From NCBI GenBank assembly GCA_028599035.1, contig JAQRMT010000004.1:1-34761 (forward strand): DNA of 34,761 nucleotides, given 5' to 3'. The DNA is from Gammaproteobacteria bacterium. Lineage in GTDB: Bacteria > Pseudomonadota > Gammaproteobacteria > PS1 > Pseudothioglobaceae. A model generated the notes under the pieces. That model saw only the letters and a list, made by a program, of their open reading frames with translations, had not been told where the DNA came from and did not search any database. Every line of letters starts with the position of its first letter. Within the stretch, counting starts at the first letter, position 1. The translations under genes and the position numbers were made by a program. This document shows, piece by piece, positions 23,853 to 33,007 of the stretch.

Positions 23853-25250
23853 ATGCCTGTTATTTCCCTCGTTGGACGACCGAATGTCGGCAAGTCCACA
23901 TTATTTAATCGCCTAAGCAGGTCGCGTCAAGCCTTAGTCTCTGACTTTGAAGGCCTGACTCGTGATCGCCAATATGCAGAGATTTTATTCGATGAGGACA
24001 GTGAGACTTTTGCCACTATTATCGATACTGGCGGCTTAACCAATCAAGACAATATTATCGATAATGGCATTCAGATACAGGTGCTAAACGCACTAAAAGA
24101 GTCCGATGTTATTTACTTTATCGTCAGCAGCAGAGACGGTGTAATCGGCTTAGACAGAGAAATTGCCACACAACTGCGCAAACTTAAAAAAGACATTGTT
24201 TTGGTTTGTAATAAGGCGGAAGGCTTAGACCCGTCTTTAGCGGCAGAGTTTTACGAATTAGGTACAGGTGAGCCGATTTTAATATCCGCAGAACACGGGC
24301 AAGGGATTGGTGAGCTGATTGATTACACCTTACCCCTGCTGCCAAAGGAAGTCGAAAGCGAAGAAGAAGAGGAAATTGAAGGCATTGCTGTGGCAGTGCT
24401 AGGCAGGCCAAATGTCGGAAAATCTACTTTAATCAATCGCATCTTAGGCGAAGAGCGGGTGCTAGCGATTGATCTACCCGGCACAACCCGTGACAGCATT
24501 TACATCCCTTTTGAATGCGAAGGACAAAAATACACGCTAATTGACACTGCAGGCATTCGTCGCAAACGCTCCACCCACGAAAAGATTGAGATATTCTCCA
24601 TCATCAAAGCGCGTGAGGCAATGGAACGCTCACATGTGGTGGTGTTGATGCTAGATGCCAGCGAAGGCGTTACCGAACAAGATGCCACTTTGCTGGGAAT
24701 GATTGCCGACCGAGGTCGGGCACTGATGATTGTCATCAACAAATGGGATGGCTTGGACGAATATCAAAAACAAGAAGTAAAGCGCAAACTAGATGTTAAA
24801 TTATCGTTCGTTAATTATGCCAGCGTGCATTACATTTCTGCCCTACACGGCTCAGGTGTGGGCAAACTGTTTGCGCCTATTATTACTGCTTACACCCATG
24901 CTGGCGCTGAATTTAGCACGCCTAATTTAAATAAAATTTTAGAAAAAGCCAATCACGGACACCAGCCGCCGCCCGTTAAAGGCAGAAGATTAAAAATTAA
25001 ATATGTCAATCAAACCGATGTTTTTCCGCCCACTTTAACCTTTCATGGTAATCATTTGCACAGCGTGCCCAACGCCTACGAACGCTATTTAAAAAACTTC
25101 TTTATCAATGCACTAAAACTCACCAACACCCCGTTGCGGATTGAATATAAAAGTGGTGATAATCCTTTTAAAGACAAAAAAAATGTGCTGAATGCCAGAC
25201 AAATCGCCAAAAGGCGTCGTCTGATGAAGTTTATTAAGAAGAAATCTTAA
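23853..25250 (+). CDS. der: Ribosome-associated GTPase Der (EngA)
   Basis: A 465-residue tandem GTPase needed for 50S assembly. Two complete G domains are seen: GRPNVGKST (7-15) with DTGG and NKAE, and a second GRPNVGKST (about 184-192) with DTAGIRRK and NKWD. They are linked by an acidic spacer (EVESEEEEEIEG). A KH-like C-terminal domain (about 350-440) and a basic tail (AKRRRLMKFIKKKS) follow. It starts 9 nt after yfgM. Confidence 0.97.
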   Translation: MPVISLVGRPNVGKSTLFNRLSRSRQALVSDFEGLTRDRQYAEILFDEDSETFATIIDTGGLTNQDNIIDNGIQIQVLNALKESDVIYFIVSSRDGVIGLDREIATQLRKLKKDIVLVCNKAEGLDPSLAAEFYELGTGEPILISAEHGQGIGELIDYTLPLLPKEVESEEEEEIEGIAVAVLGRPNVGKSTLINRILGEERVLAIDLPGTTRDSIYIPFECEGQKYTLIDTAGIRRKRSTHEKIEIFSIIKAREAMERSHVVVLMLDASEGVTEQDATLLGMIADRGRALMIVINKWDGLDEYQKQEVKRKLDVKLSFVNYASVHYISALHGSGVGKLFAPIITAYTHAGAEFSTPNLNKILEKANHGHQPPPVKGRRLKIKYVNQTDVFPPTLTFHGNHLHSVPNAYERYLKNFFINALKLTNTPLRIEYKSGDNPFKDKKNVLNARQIAKRRRLMKFIKKKS

Positions 25251-25254
25251 ACAC

Positions 25255-25277
25255 TATCACACTAAAAGTGATACAAT
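25255..25277 (+). promoter_or_regulatory. Dyad overlapping a -10-like box upstream of the TA pair
   Basis: TATCAC (25255-25260) and GTGATA (25268-25273) form a perfect 6-bp dyad with a 7-nt spacer. It overlaps TACAAT (25272-25277), a reasonable -10, about 27 nt before the antitoxin ATG. Such a dyad would suit autorepression by the antitoxin; it could instead be a weak hairpin after der, but no T-run follows. Confidence 0.4.
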
Positions 25278-25303
25278 AAATTTTCAAACAAACGCTAAAA
25301 AAA

Positions 25304-25480
25304 ATGGAAACAATAACAATTCAAAAACAAGAGTTAAAGGCTTTGATTAAGGAAACACTGAATGAATACTTTCCAAAGTATGAATTTATTTCCAACGCTG
25401 AACAAGCAGAAATAGAAGCCCTATACCAAGAGCACACTTTTGATAAAGCAATAGATTCAGAAGAATTTATTGAGCTTTAA
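25304..25480 (+). CDS. Putative antitoxin of a RelE/ParE-type pair
   Basis: A 58-residue acidic protein running from METITIQKQELKALI to the C-terminal TFDKAIDSEEFIEL. It has a helical N-terminal half and an acidic tail, as expected of a small antitoxin that wraps its toxin. It ends 1 nt before the ATG of the RelE-like frame. I cannot assign it to a named antitoxin family; the call rests on size, acidity and position. If the downstream toxin is dead, the antitoxin may be a leftover. Confidence 0.65.
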   Translation: METITIQKQELKALIKETLNEYFPKYEFISNAEQAEIEALYQEHTFDKAIDSEEFIEL

Positions 25481-25481
25481 G

Positions 25482-25736
25482 ATGTATCATCGCCTTATTG
25501 TTAGAAAATCAGTTTACAAATTTATCAACACCTTAGAAAACCCTTAGAGATACTTGTTAAGACTTGAGGATTTAAAGTTTTTCAAAACAAATAAACTAAA
25601 TTTAGACATCAAAGCATTAAAAGGCAAGGCAAAAGGTTTTTACCGATTAAGAATTGGAAGAATTCGTTTTATTTTTTATGAACTTGACAATAAAATTATC
25701 GTTGATAAAGCTGATTTTAGGGGCAACATTTATTAA
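25482..25736 (+). pseudogene. RelE/ParE-type toxin with in-frame amber stop
   Basis: The frame from ATG 25482 reads MYHRLIVRKSVYKFINTLENP, then TAG (25545-25547), then continues in the same frame with RYLLRLEDLKF and on to the stop at 25734-25736. The second part has the RelE/ParE core: KALKGKAKGFYRLRIGRIR, IFYELDNKIIVDKADFRG. Full length would be 84 residues, normal for the family. The single TAG (possibly once CAG, Gln) truncates it at 21 residues, while the rest shows no frameshift. A TTG at 25554 could reinitiate but would omit the N-terminal helix. Likely recently inactivated, or read through. Confidence 0.75.
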
Positions 25737-26016
25737 ACAAAAATTACTTTAGCAGTAGTTTTATCAACCTCGACTTGCAGTTCGCAATAACCATTTTCAT
25801 AACTGATTGCCTGTGATGGGTCATCACTACACGCACAGCCGGGCAGAATTTCACGAAAAAACACCCCAATTTTTAGTTGGATAACTTGCTCAAATTCAGC
25901 ACTTGAAAGAAGGTTAATATCAATAGATTCCTCATCGATATTGCCACTATGATGACAACACTCAATAAGCGGCAAGTTGTCAAGCGTTAAGTATTTAAGC
26001 GTTTGTTGGGGCGACA

Positions 26017-26017
<1 letters not shown>
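25733..26017 (-). CDS. Small Cys/His-rich protein, unknown function
   Basis: A 94-residue acidic protein. Cys-Cys-His-His at 20-23 (ECCHHSGN) and Cys-Ala-Cys at 61-63 (PGCACSDDP) suggest a metal-binding or redox-active site. The middle is a helical stretch (SSAEFEQVIQLKIGVFFREI) and the end is beta-like (CELQVEVDKTTAKVIF). I do not recognise the family. Its ATG overlaps the pyrG stop by 1 nt (TAATG), so it is coupled to pyrG. Its own stop overlaps the convergent toxin frame by 4 nt. Confidence 0.75.
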
Positions 26018-27712
<1,695 letters not shown>

Positions 27713-28046
27713 CACTTTATTTAACCGTCAAGCCAATGATAATCCACAGGATTATAAATGTACCCTTACCACCTGAAAATAAAATCACGCTTGCTACTAG
27801 GTTATCGGGAGTGATTAAAATGAACTTTTTTTTAACGCCATCTGGTTTACAGGGTCGGTTTACAGGGTCGATGCAGGTTTTTGCCTAGCTCGTTGCTCCT
27901 TAAAAAGTAATCAAAGCTTTCGATAATTTGTTTTATCAGTAAAATCAGTCTTAAAATATAAAAAATATTATCTATTGCTTTTATTTTTACTTCCATGCCA
28001 TTATGCAAGAACACGAATGCAAAAACTAAGGGTGATTAACAAAACA
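27713..28046. other. Gene-free stretch between divergent pyrG and msbA-like genes
   Basis: No convincing gene or RNA was found here. The only marked structure is a 13-bp tandem duplication, GGTTTACAGGGTC twice in a row at 27844-27869. The remainder is AT-rich. The two flanking genes diverge, so the stretch should contain regulatory DNA for both. Confidence 0.5.
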
Positions 28047-28076
28047 TTGTGAAAGCGATAGATTTATCGGTAAAAT
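28047..28076 (+). promoter_or_regulatory. Putative promoter just before the msbA-like gene
   Basis: TTGTGA (28047-28052) and TAAAAT (28071-28076) are spaced by 18 bp and overlie a small dyad, CGATA-gatt-TATCG (28056-28069). The ATG follows only 7 nt after the -10, which would give an almost leaderless mRNA, so the call is weak. Confidence 0.3.
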
Positions 28077-28083
28077 TCGCCAA

Positions 28084-29802
28084 ATGGGTTACAAAAATTT
28101 TATTTCAAGGCTGTTTTTCTATCTAAAGTCGCACATTAGCAAACTTGTCTTTACCTCGTTAATGATGGTGCTGGCAACAGCGCTAGAAAGCTCAATCCCT
28201 GAAATCACAGGACGCATTGTTGATGATTTGTTTGTCAGTGGACGCAACGAGCAGACTGCGCTGCTTTATGCGGGTATTTTGCTGGTGGTTATTGCGCTGA
28301 GTTCTGTATTCGCACTCACTTCTACGGCTGCCAGTTCTTGGGTTTCTAACAAGGTGATTATGGATTTGCGCAGCAGTATGTTTGCCAAGTTGTTAAAATT
28401 GCCAAAATCTTATTTTGACCAGCATCCAGCCGGCAAGATACTGTCTAAATTAACCTACGATGTGGAGCAAATTGCTAGTGCTGCCTCTACGATTTGGTTA
28501 GATTTTATTAAATCTTTTGTGTTTGTGGTTATTTTAATTGGCTATTTGTTTTATAAAAGTTGGGCATTAAGTCTGTCGTTGATTGTGTTTCTGCCTTTGG
28601 TGTTTTTGGCGGTTAAACTGTCTTCTGAGCGTATGCGTAATTCTAGCAAAGAAGTGCAGCAATCTATGGGCAATATGACGCACCTGCTTGATGAAAACAT
28701 CTCGGGCAGTTCTTTGGTGAAAATCTACAATGCGCAACAACAAGAAAATGCTAAATTCTCTGACTTGATTAATAATATTCGCCAGCAACGCTTTAAAGTG
28801 GATATGACCAGTGCTTTTAATATGGTGTTTATTAATATTCTAATTGGCTTGTCTTTAAGTACGGTGGTGTATTTTTCTGCCACTTATTTACAAATGAGTG
28901 CGGGCGATTTTTTGTCTTATTTTACTGCAATGGGGATGCTGGTCAAGCCTTCCAAAAGCCTTATTAATATTAACAAACCACTACAAACAGCAATGGCAGC
29001 TGGCGAGAGTGTGTTTGGATTAATGGATGAAAAAATAGAAAAAAATGAAGGCAAAAAACACCTTAAAAACGCTAAAGGTGCGATTCAATTCAAAAATGTT
29101 TGTTTTGGCTATAACAATGAAAATACCGTTTTAAATAATATTAATTTAGACATTAAAGCGGGTGAGAGTGTTGCTATCGTAGGCTCTACAGGTAGTGGAA
29201 AAACCACCATTATTCAACTATTAGCAAAATTCTACTCGCCGAACTCAGGCTCTATTAGCATTGACGGCACTGATATTAATCAATTTGAACTCAGTTCATT
29301 GCGCTCACAAATCGCTTTTGTTGACCAAAATATACGATTATTTAACGACAGCGTGAAAGGCAATATTGCACTTGGTCAGCTTGACGGTATGAGTAATGAA
29401 AAGATTGAGAATGCCGCCAAAGTAGCCAATGCTTATGATTTTATACAATCACTAAGCGAGCAGTTTGATGCTGAGATTGGTGAAGATGGCGTGAAACTCT
29501 CTGGCGGTCAGCGCCAACGACTAGCCATCGCTAGAGCCATCGCCAAAGACAGTCCGATTTTAATCCTCGATGAAGCCACTTCCGCACTCGATTCTGCCAC
29601 TGAAAAACAAGTGCAAGATGCAATTAACGAAATGCAAAAAGACCGCACCACCATTATCATTGCACACCGCCTTAGTACCGTGCAAAAGGCCAATAAGATT
29701 GTGGTGCTTCGCCAAGGGCAGATTGTTGAGCAAGGCTCACACCAAGATTTGCTCGATGCCGATGGCGAATATGCCTCGTTGTATAAATATCAGTTTGATT
29801 AA
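28084..29802 (+). CDS. msbA: MsbA-like lipid A / lipid exporter (ABC transporter, fused TMD-NBD)
   Basis: A 572-residue half-transporter. The N-terminal ABC type 1 membrane domain (about 15-310) has six predicted helices. The C-terminal ATPase has Walker A GSTGSGKTT (367-375), the Q-loop in FVDQNIRLF, signature LSGGQRQRLA (472-481), Walker B ILILDEATSALD (about 492-503) and the switch His in AHRLST. Length, domain order and the SYFDQHPAGKILSKLTYDVEQ coupling region fit MsbA, which flips lipid A-core across the inner membrane. lpxK, its usual neighbour, is not adjacent, so a related lipid or drug exporter remains possible. It stands alone, facing the aldehyde dehydrogenase gene. Confidence 0.85.
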   Translation: MGYKNFISRLFFYLKSHISKLVFTSLMMVLATALESSIPEITGRIVDDLFVSGRNEQTALLYAGILLVVIALSSVFALTSTAASSWVSNKVIMDLRSSMFAKLLKLPKSYFDQHPAGKILSKLTYDVEQIASAASTIWLDFIKSFVFVVILIGYLFYKSWALSLSLIVFLPLVFLAVKLSSERMRNSSKEVQQSMGNMTHLLDENISGSSLVKIYNAQQQENAKFSDLINNIRQQRFKVDMTSAFNMVFINILIGLSLSTVVYFSATYLQMSAGDFLSYFTAMGMLVKPSKSLININKPLQTAMAAGESVFGLMDEKIEKNEGKKHLKNAKGAIQFKNVCFGYNNENTVLNNINLDIKAGESVAIVGSTGSGKTTIIQLLAKFYSPNSGSISIDGTDINQFELSSLRSQIAFVDQNIRLFNDSVKGNIALGQLDGMSNEKIENAAKVANAYDFIQSLSEQFDAEIGEDGVKLSGGQRQRLAIARAIAKDSPILILDEATSALDSATEKQVQDAINEMQKDRTTIIIAHRLSTVQKANKIVVLRQGQIVEQGSHQDLLDADGEYASLYKYQFD

Positions 29803-29853
29803 TTTCTGTCCGTTTTAAAAAACAACTAGGACAATTTAAACAACTAAAAAAGA

Positions 29854-31236
29854 CTAGCTTTTAACCACTATCATTTTATGCTCAAGCATATCACGCATGG
29901 TGTAACCGATACCGCCAACACCGTAGCCTGAGTGTTTTCTGCCAGCGAACGGCATCCAATCAACTCTAAAAGTGGTGTAATCGTTAATCATTACTGCGGA
30001 GGCTTGTAGTTTTTTTGCTACCTCCATTGCGGTTTCTATATTGTCACTAAATATTGAGGATTGGAACGAAACCTTTAAGCTGTTTGCTTGTTCGATAGCC
30101 TCATCCAGTACTTGATAGCCATACACGCAGACCACAGGGGCAAACACCTCTTGAGTGGAAACTTTGGCATCTTTGGGGGGATTTAACAGCACAGTTGGCT
30201 CATAACTTACAGCATTGATACGCTTGCCACCAGTTATTAATTGTGCGCCTGAAGCAACAGCTTCATTTACCCATACCTCAATTCTATCGGTTTCTTTCGG
30301 TGAGATAAGAGGTCCTAAATCGGTATTCTCATTAATGCTATTGCCGACTATTTGCCCTGCGGCAACGGTGGCAATTTTCTGTGCTAAATTCTGCGCACGG
30401 CTTGCTGGCACATAAACTCGTTGCACCGAGACACAAACCTGCCCAGAATGATACATACTGGCTTTAACCACGCCATTCACAAAACCTTCTTCATCCGCAC
30501 ACTCATCAAAAATCAACGGCGCAACACCGCCATGTTCTAAGGCACAACGCACACCTGGCGCTAATTTTGATTTTAAATACCAGCCAACCTTAGCAGAACC
30601 AATAAAACTAAAAAATGCCACCCTGGTGTCGGTAACGAGTTTTTCTGCATTTTCATTATTCAATAACGCCACTTGCACCCAACCAACTGGCAAACCCGCT
30701 TGTTGAATCAACTCCGCTAATCGTAGCGTGCATAGTGGTGTCAAACTGGCAGGCTTGATAATCACGGGACAACCCGTAGCAATCGCAGGAATCACCTGAT
30801 GTATCGCTAAATTTAGCGGATGATTGAACGCACTTACCGCTACCACCACGCCGATTGGCTCAAGTATCGTATGTGCTTCATGCCCTGCCCCTGCTGGAGT
30901 GTAATCCATCGGGATTTTTTTACCCTTAATATTGCCCAGCTCCCTAATGGCGATGTGAATACCGCTAATAGCACGAGTTACTTCCACCCTTGCATCACGG
31001 ATAGGCTTCCCTCCTTCGTTGGCAATCAAACGGGAAAAATCCTCATGTTCGGCCTTTACCAAATCGGCTAATTTTTGCAACACTGTAATGCGTCGAGTCT
31101 CAGACAAACGCCCTGCCCTGTGCTGCTTTTGTGCAGTGGATAACATTTGCTCTACTTGCGCACTGTCGTGCATTGCTAATTCGGCAAGAACTTCGCCAGT
31201 GTAAGCTTGTTTAACGGTTAATGTTTTTTGTGTCAT
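29854..31236 (-). CDS. NAD(P)-dependent aldehyde dehydrogenase
   Basis: A 460-residue member of the aldehyde dehydrogenase superfamily, oxidising an aldehyde to its acid. The expected active-site residues are present: the Asn in SAFNHPL (138), the general-base Glu in LEHGGVAP (234) and the nucleophile Cys in SGQVCVSVQR (268). The FIGSAKVG cofactor loop is also seen. I chose ATG 31236 (MTQKTLTVKQ); a longer frame from 31269 would start inside a degenerate repeat end and adds unrelated residues. The exact substrate is not readable; lactaldehyde-, GapN- and sulfoacetaldehyde-type enzymes are all possible. It lies downstream of the TPP enzyme on the same strand. Confidence 0.88.
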   Translation of the reverse strand: MTQKTLTVKQAYTGEVLAELAMHDSAQVEQMLSTAQKQHRAGRLSETRRITVLQKLADLVKAEHEDFSRLIANEGGKPIRDARVEVTRAISGIHIAIRELGNIKGKKIPMDYTPAGAGHEAHTILEPIGVVVAVSAFNHPLNLAIHQVIPAIATGCPVIIKPASLTPLCTLRLAELIQQAGLPVGWVQVALLNNENAEKLVTDTRVAFFSFIGSAKVGWYLKSKLAPGVRCALEHGGVAPLIFDECADEEGFVNGVVKASMYHSGQVCVSVQRVYVPASRAQNLAQKIATVAAGQIVGNSINENTDLGPLISPKETDRIEVWVNEAVASGAQLITGGKRINAVSYEPTVLLNPPKDAKVSTQEVFAPVVCVYGYQVLDEAIEQANSLKVSFQSSIFSDNIETAMEVAKKLQASAVMINDYTTFRVDWMPFAGRKHSGYGVGGIGYTMRDMLEHKMIVVKS

Positions 31237-31257
31237 ATATTTTTCTATTTTAATCTT

Positions 31258-31300
31258 AGACCCTTGCATAATGATGAATAACCATCAAAACACTACATTT
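31258..31300. repeat. Degenerate single end of the GAGACC repeat family
   Basis: AGACCCTTGCATAATGATGAATAACCATCAAAA (31258 onward) resembles the left end of the 193-bp element at 17514 over about 33 bp with a few mismatches, including the AATAA-C/T-CATCAAAA block. The opposite end is not found nearby, so it is either a decayed copy or a solo end. It lies in the 119-bp gap between the acetolactate-synthase-like and aldehyde dehydrogenase genes and could affect their joint transcription. Confidence 0.5.
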
Positions 31301-31355
31301 TAAATTTTTCAGCGGACCTTGTTTGTTGAAAAACTTAACATTAAAATATTTATCC

Positions 31356-32990
31356 TTAATCAAATTGTTTTAAGTCGTCTAGCAATGTTTTGGTATTTTG
31401 TGAATAGTCAATCGGCACATCTATCAAATGCACACCACCACTCGCAAAAGCCTTATTCATCATCGGCGCAAGTTCATCGCTCGCTGTTACTCGATGTCCA
31501 GTTGCACCATAACTTTCAGCGTATTTTACAAAGTCTGGATTGTTAAAATCCAGTGCAAAATTTGGCAAGTCTTGCGCTATTTGCTTCCACTTAATCATGC
31601 CGTAACCATTGTCGTTGAAAATAATCACCACCAAATTTAAATGTAGTCGAATAGCGGTTTCTAATTCCTGAGAGTTCATCATAAAACCCCCATCACCACA
31701 CACTGCCAACACTTGTCGTTGTGGGTACATCAGTGCACAAGCAATTGCCACAGGCAACCCCGCACCCATTGTCGCTAATGCATTATCAAGCAGCAAGGTG
31801 TTCGGTTGGTTAGTGTGATAATGTCTAGCAAACCACAGTTTGAACATGCCATTATCAAGCGACACAATGCCGTCATCTTTCATCACTGAGCGCACATCAC
31901 TCACCACCCTTTGTGGCAACATTGGAAATGAGTTATCGCCGTCAAGTGCGTGAATGGCATTTTTAGTACGCTCACGAATTTCATTTACCCAGCTGGTATC
32001 ACAAGCAAAACACATACTGAGCGCCTGTGTTAGTCTGTCTACTGAGTTACTAATATTGCCGACCACTTCTACCTGTGGATAATAAATGTCTTTAATCTGC
32101 GCCGAATAAAAATTAATATGAATCACCTGTTGCTGATCGCCTTTCATAATAAATGGGGGTTTTTCAATAATGTCATGCCCAACATTAATAATCAAATCAG
32201 CTTTTTTAATCGCCTCATGCACATAATCTTTGGAGGAAAAGGCCGCTGTACCAATAAATTTATCATCAATACCACTCAAAACGCCTTTGCCCATTTGCGT
32301 ATTAAAAAACATAATGCCTGTCTTATTCACAAAATCAGACAAGGGCTGACGAATGCGCTTACGATTTGCGCCTGCACCCACTAACAGCAAGGGTCTTTTT
32401 GATGCTTTGATGGCATTAACCGCCTTCTCAATCGACCTATCACTGGCAAATACTCGGTGAATAGTTTGTCGAGGAAAGACGGCATCATTTTGCACATCTT
32501 CTTTAGCAATATCTTCGGGTAATTCTAAATGCACTGCACCTGGTCGCTCTTCTTCAGCGACTCTAAATGCACCACGCACCAATGCAGAAATTTGCCTACC
32601 ATACATAATTTGATCCGTATCTTTCACCAACGGGCGCATCATGGCAACAATATCAAGAATTTGAAATTTGCCCTGTAACCCTTCTTTAATAGGCTTTTGC
32701 CCAGTGATGACCACCAACGGCATACCGCCCAATTGTGCATAAGCAATTGCCGTTACCAAGTTGGTAGCACCCGGCCCAAGCGTGGCTAAACACACACCTG
32801 CCCTACCCGTCAAACGCCCATAAGTCGCTGCCATAAATGCAGCAGCCTGTTCATGACGAGTGAGAATAAATTTAATCGATGACTTTCTTAAAGAATCCAA
32901 TAAATCAAGATTCTCCTCACCAGGAATGCCGAAAATATATTCTACTCCTTCATTTTCTAATGCTTTTACAAATAAATCAGACGCTTTCAT
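31356..32990 (-). CDS. Acetolactate-synthase-like TPP enzyme (large subunit)
   Basis: A 544-residue thiamine-diphosphate enzyme with the three-domain pyruvate-oxidase/acetolactate-synthase layout. The PYR domain has FGIPGEENLDLL and catalytic Glu47 in LTRHEQAAAFMA; the central domain spans about 190-330; the PP domain has GDGGFMMNSQELETAIR followed by IFNDNGYG, the GDG-N cofactor motif. GGAGGT precedes the ATG. No ilvN-type regulatory subunit or ilvC is adjacent, so biosynthetic acetolactate synthase is doubtful. The enzyme could be catabolic or act on another 2-oxo acid. It lies 17 nt after the FMN protein and ahead of an aldehyde dehydrogenase. Confidence 0.88.
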   Translation of the reverse strand: MKASDLFVKALENEGVEYIFGIPGEENLDLLDSLRKSSIKFILTRHEQAAAFMAATYGRLTGRAGVCLATLGPGATNLVTAIAYAQLGGMPLVVITGQKPIKEGLQGKFQILDIVAMMRPLVKDTDQIMYGRQISALVRGAFRVAEEERPGAVHLELPEDIAKEDVQNDAVFPRQTIHRVFASDRSIEKAVNAIKASKRPLLLVGAGANRKRIRQPLSDFVNKTGIMFFNTQMGKGVLSGIDDKFIGTAAFSSKDYVHEAIKKADLIINVGHDIIEKPPFIMKGDQQQVIHINFYSAQIKDIYYPQVEVVGNISNSVDRLTQALSMCFACDTSWVNEIRERTKNAIHALDGDNSFPMLPQRVVSDVRSVMKDDGIVSLDNGMFKLWFARHYHTNQPNTLLLDNALATMGAGLPVAIACALMYPQRQVLAVCGDGGFMMNSQELETAIRLHLNLVVIIFNDNGYGMIKWKQIAQDLPNFALDFNNPDFVKYAESYGATGHRVTASDELAPMMNKAFASGGVHLIDVPIDYSQNTKTLLDDLKQFD

Positions 32991-33007
32991 TTTTTACACC
33001 TCCTGAA

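Noticed and set aside
27713-28046. Possible small RNA in the gap between pyrG and msbA
   Set aside because: No stable hairpin, terminator or known RNA motif on either strand.
29803-29853. TGTCC/GGACA inverted repeat between the converging msbA-like and aldehyde dehydrogenase genes
   Set aside because: Short stem with a long loop and no clean T-run; a terminator is expected here but not clearly seen.
31237-31269. Longer aldehyde dehydrogenase start at 31269
   Set aside because: The added 11 residues come from the degenerate repeat end and do not resemble the family.
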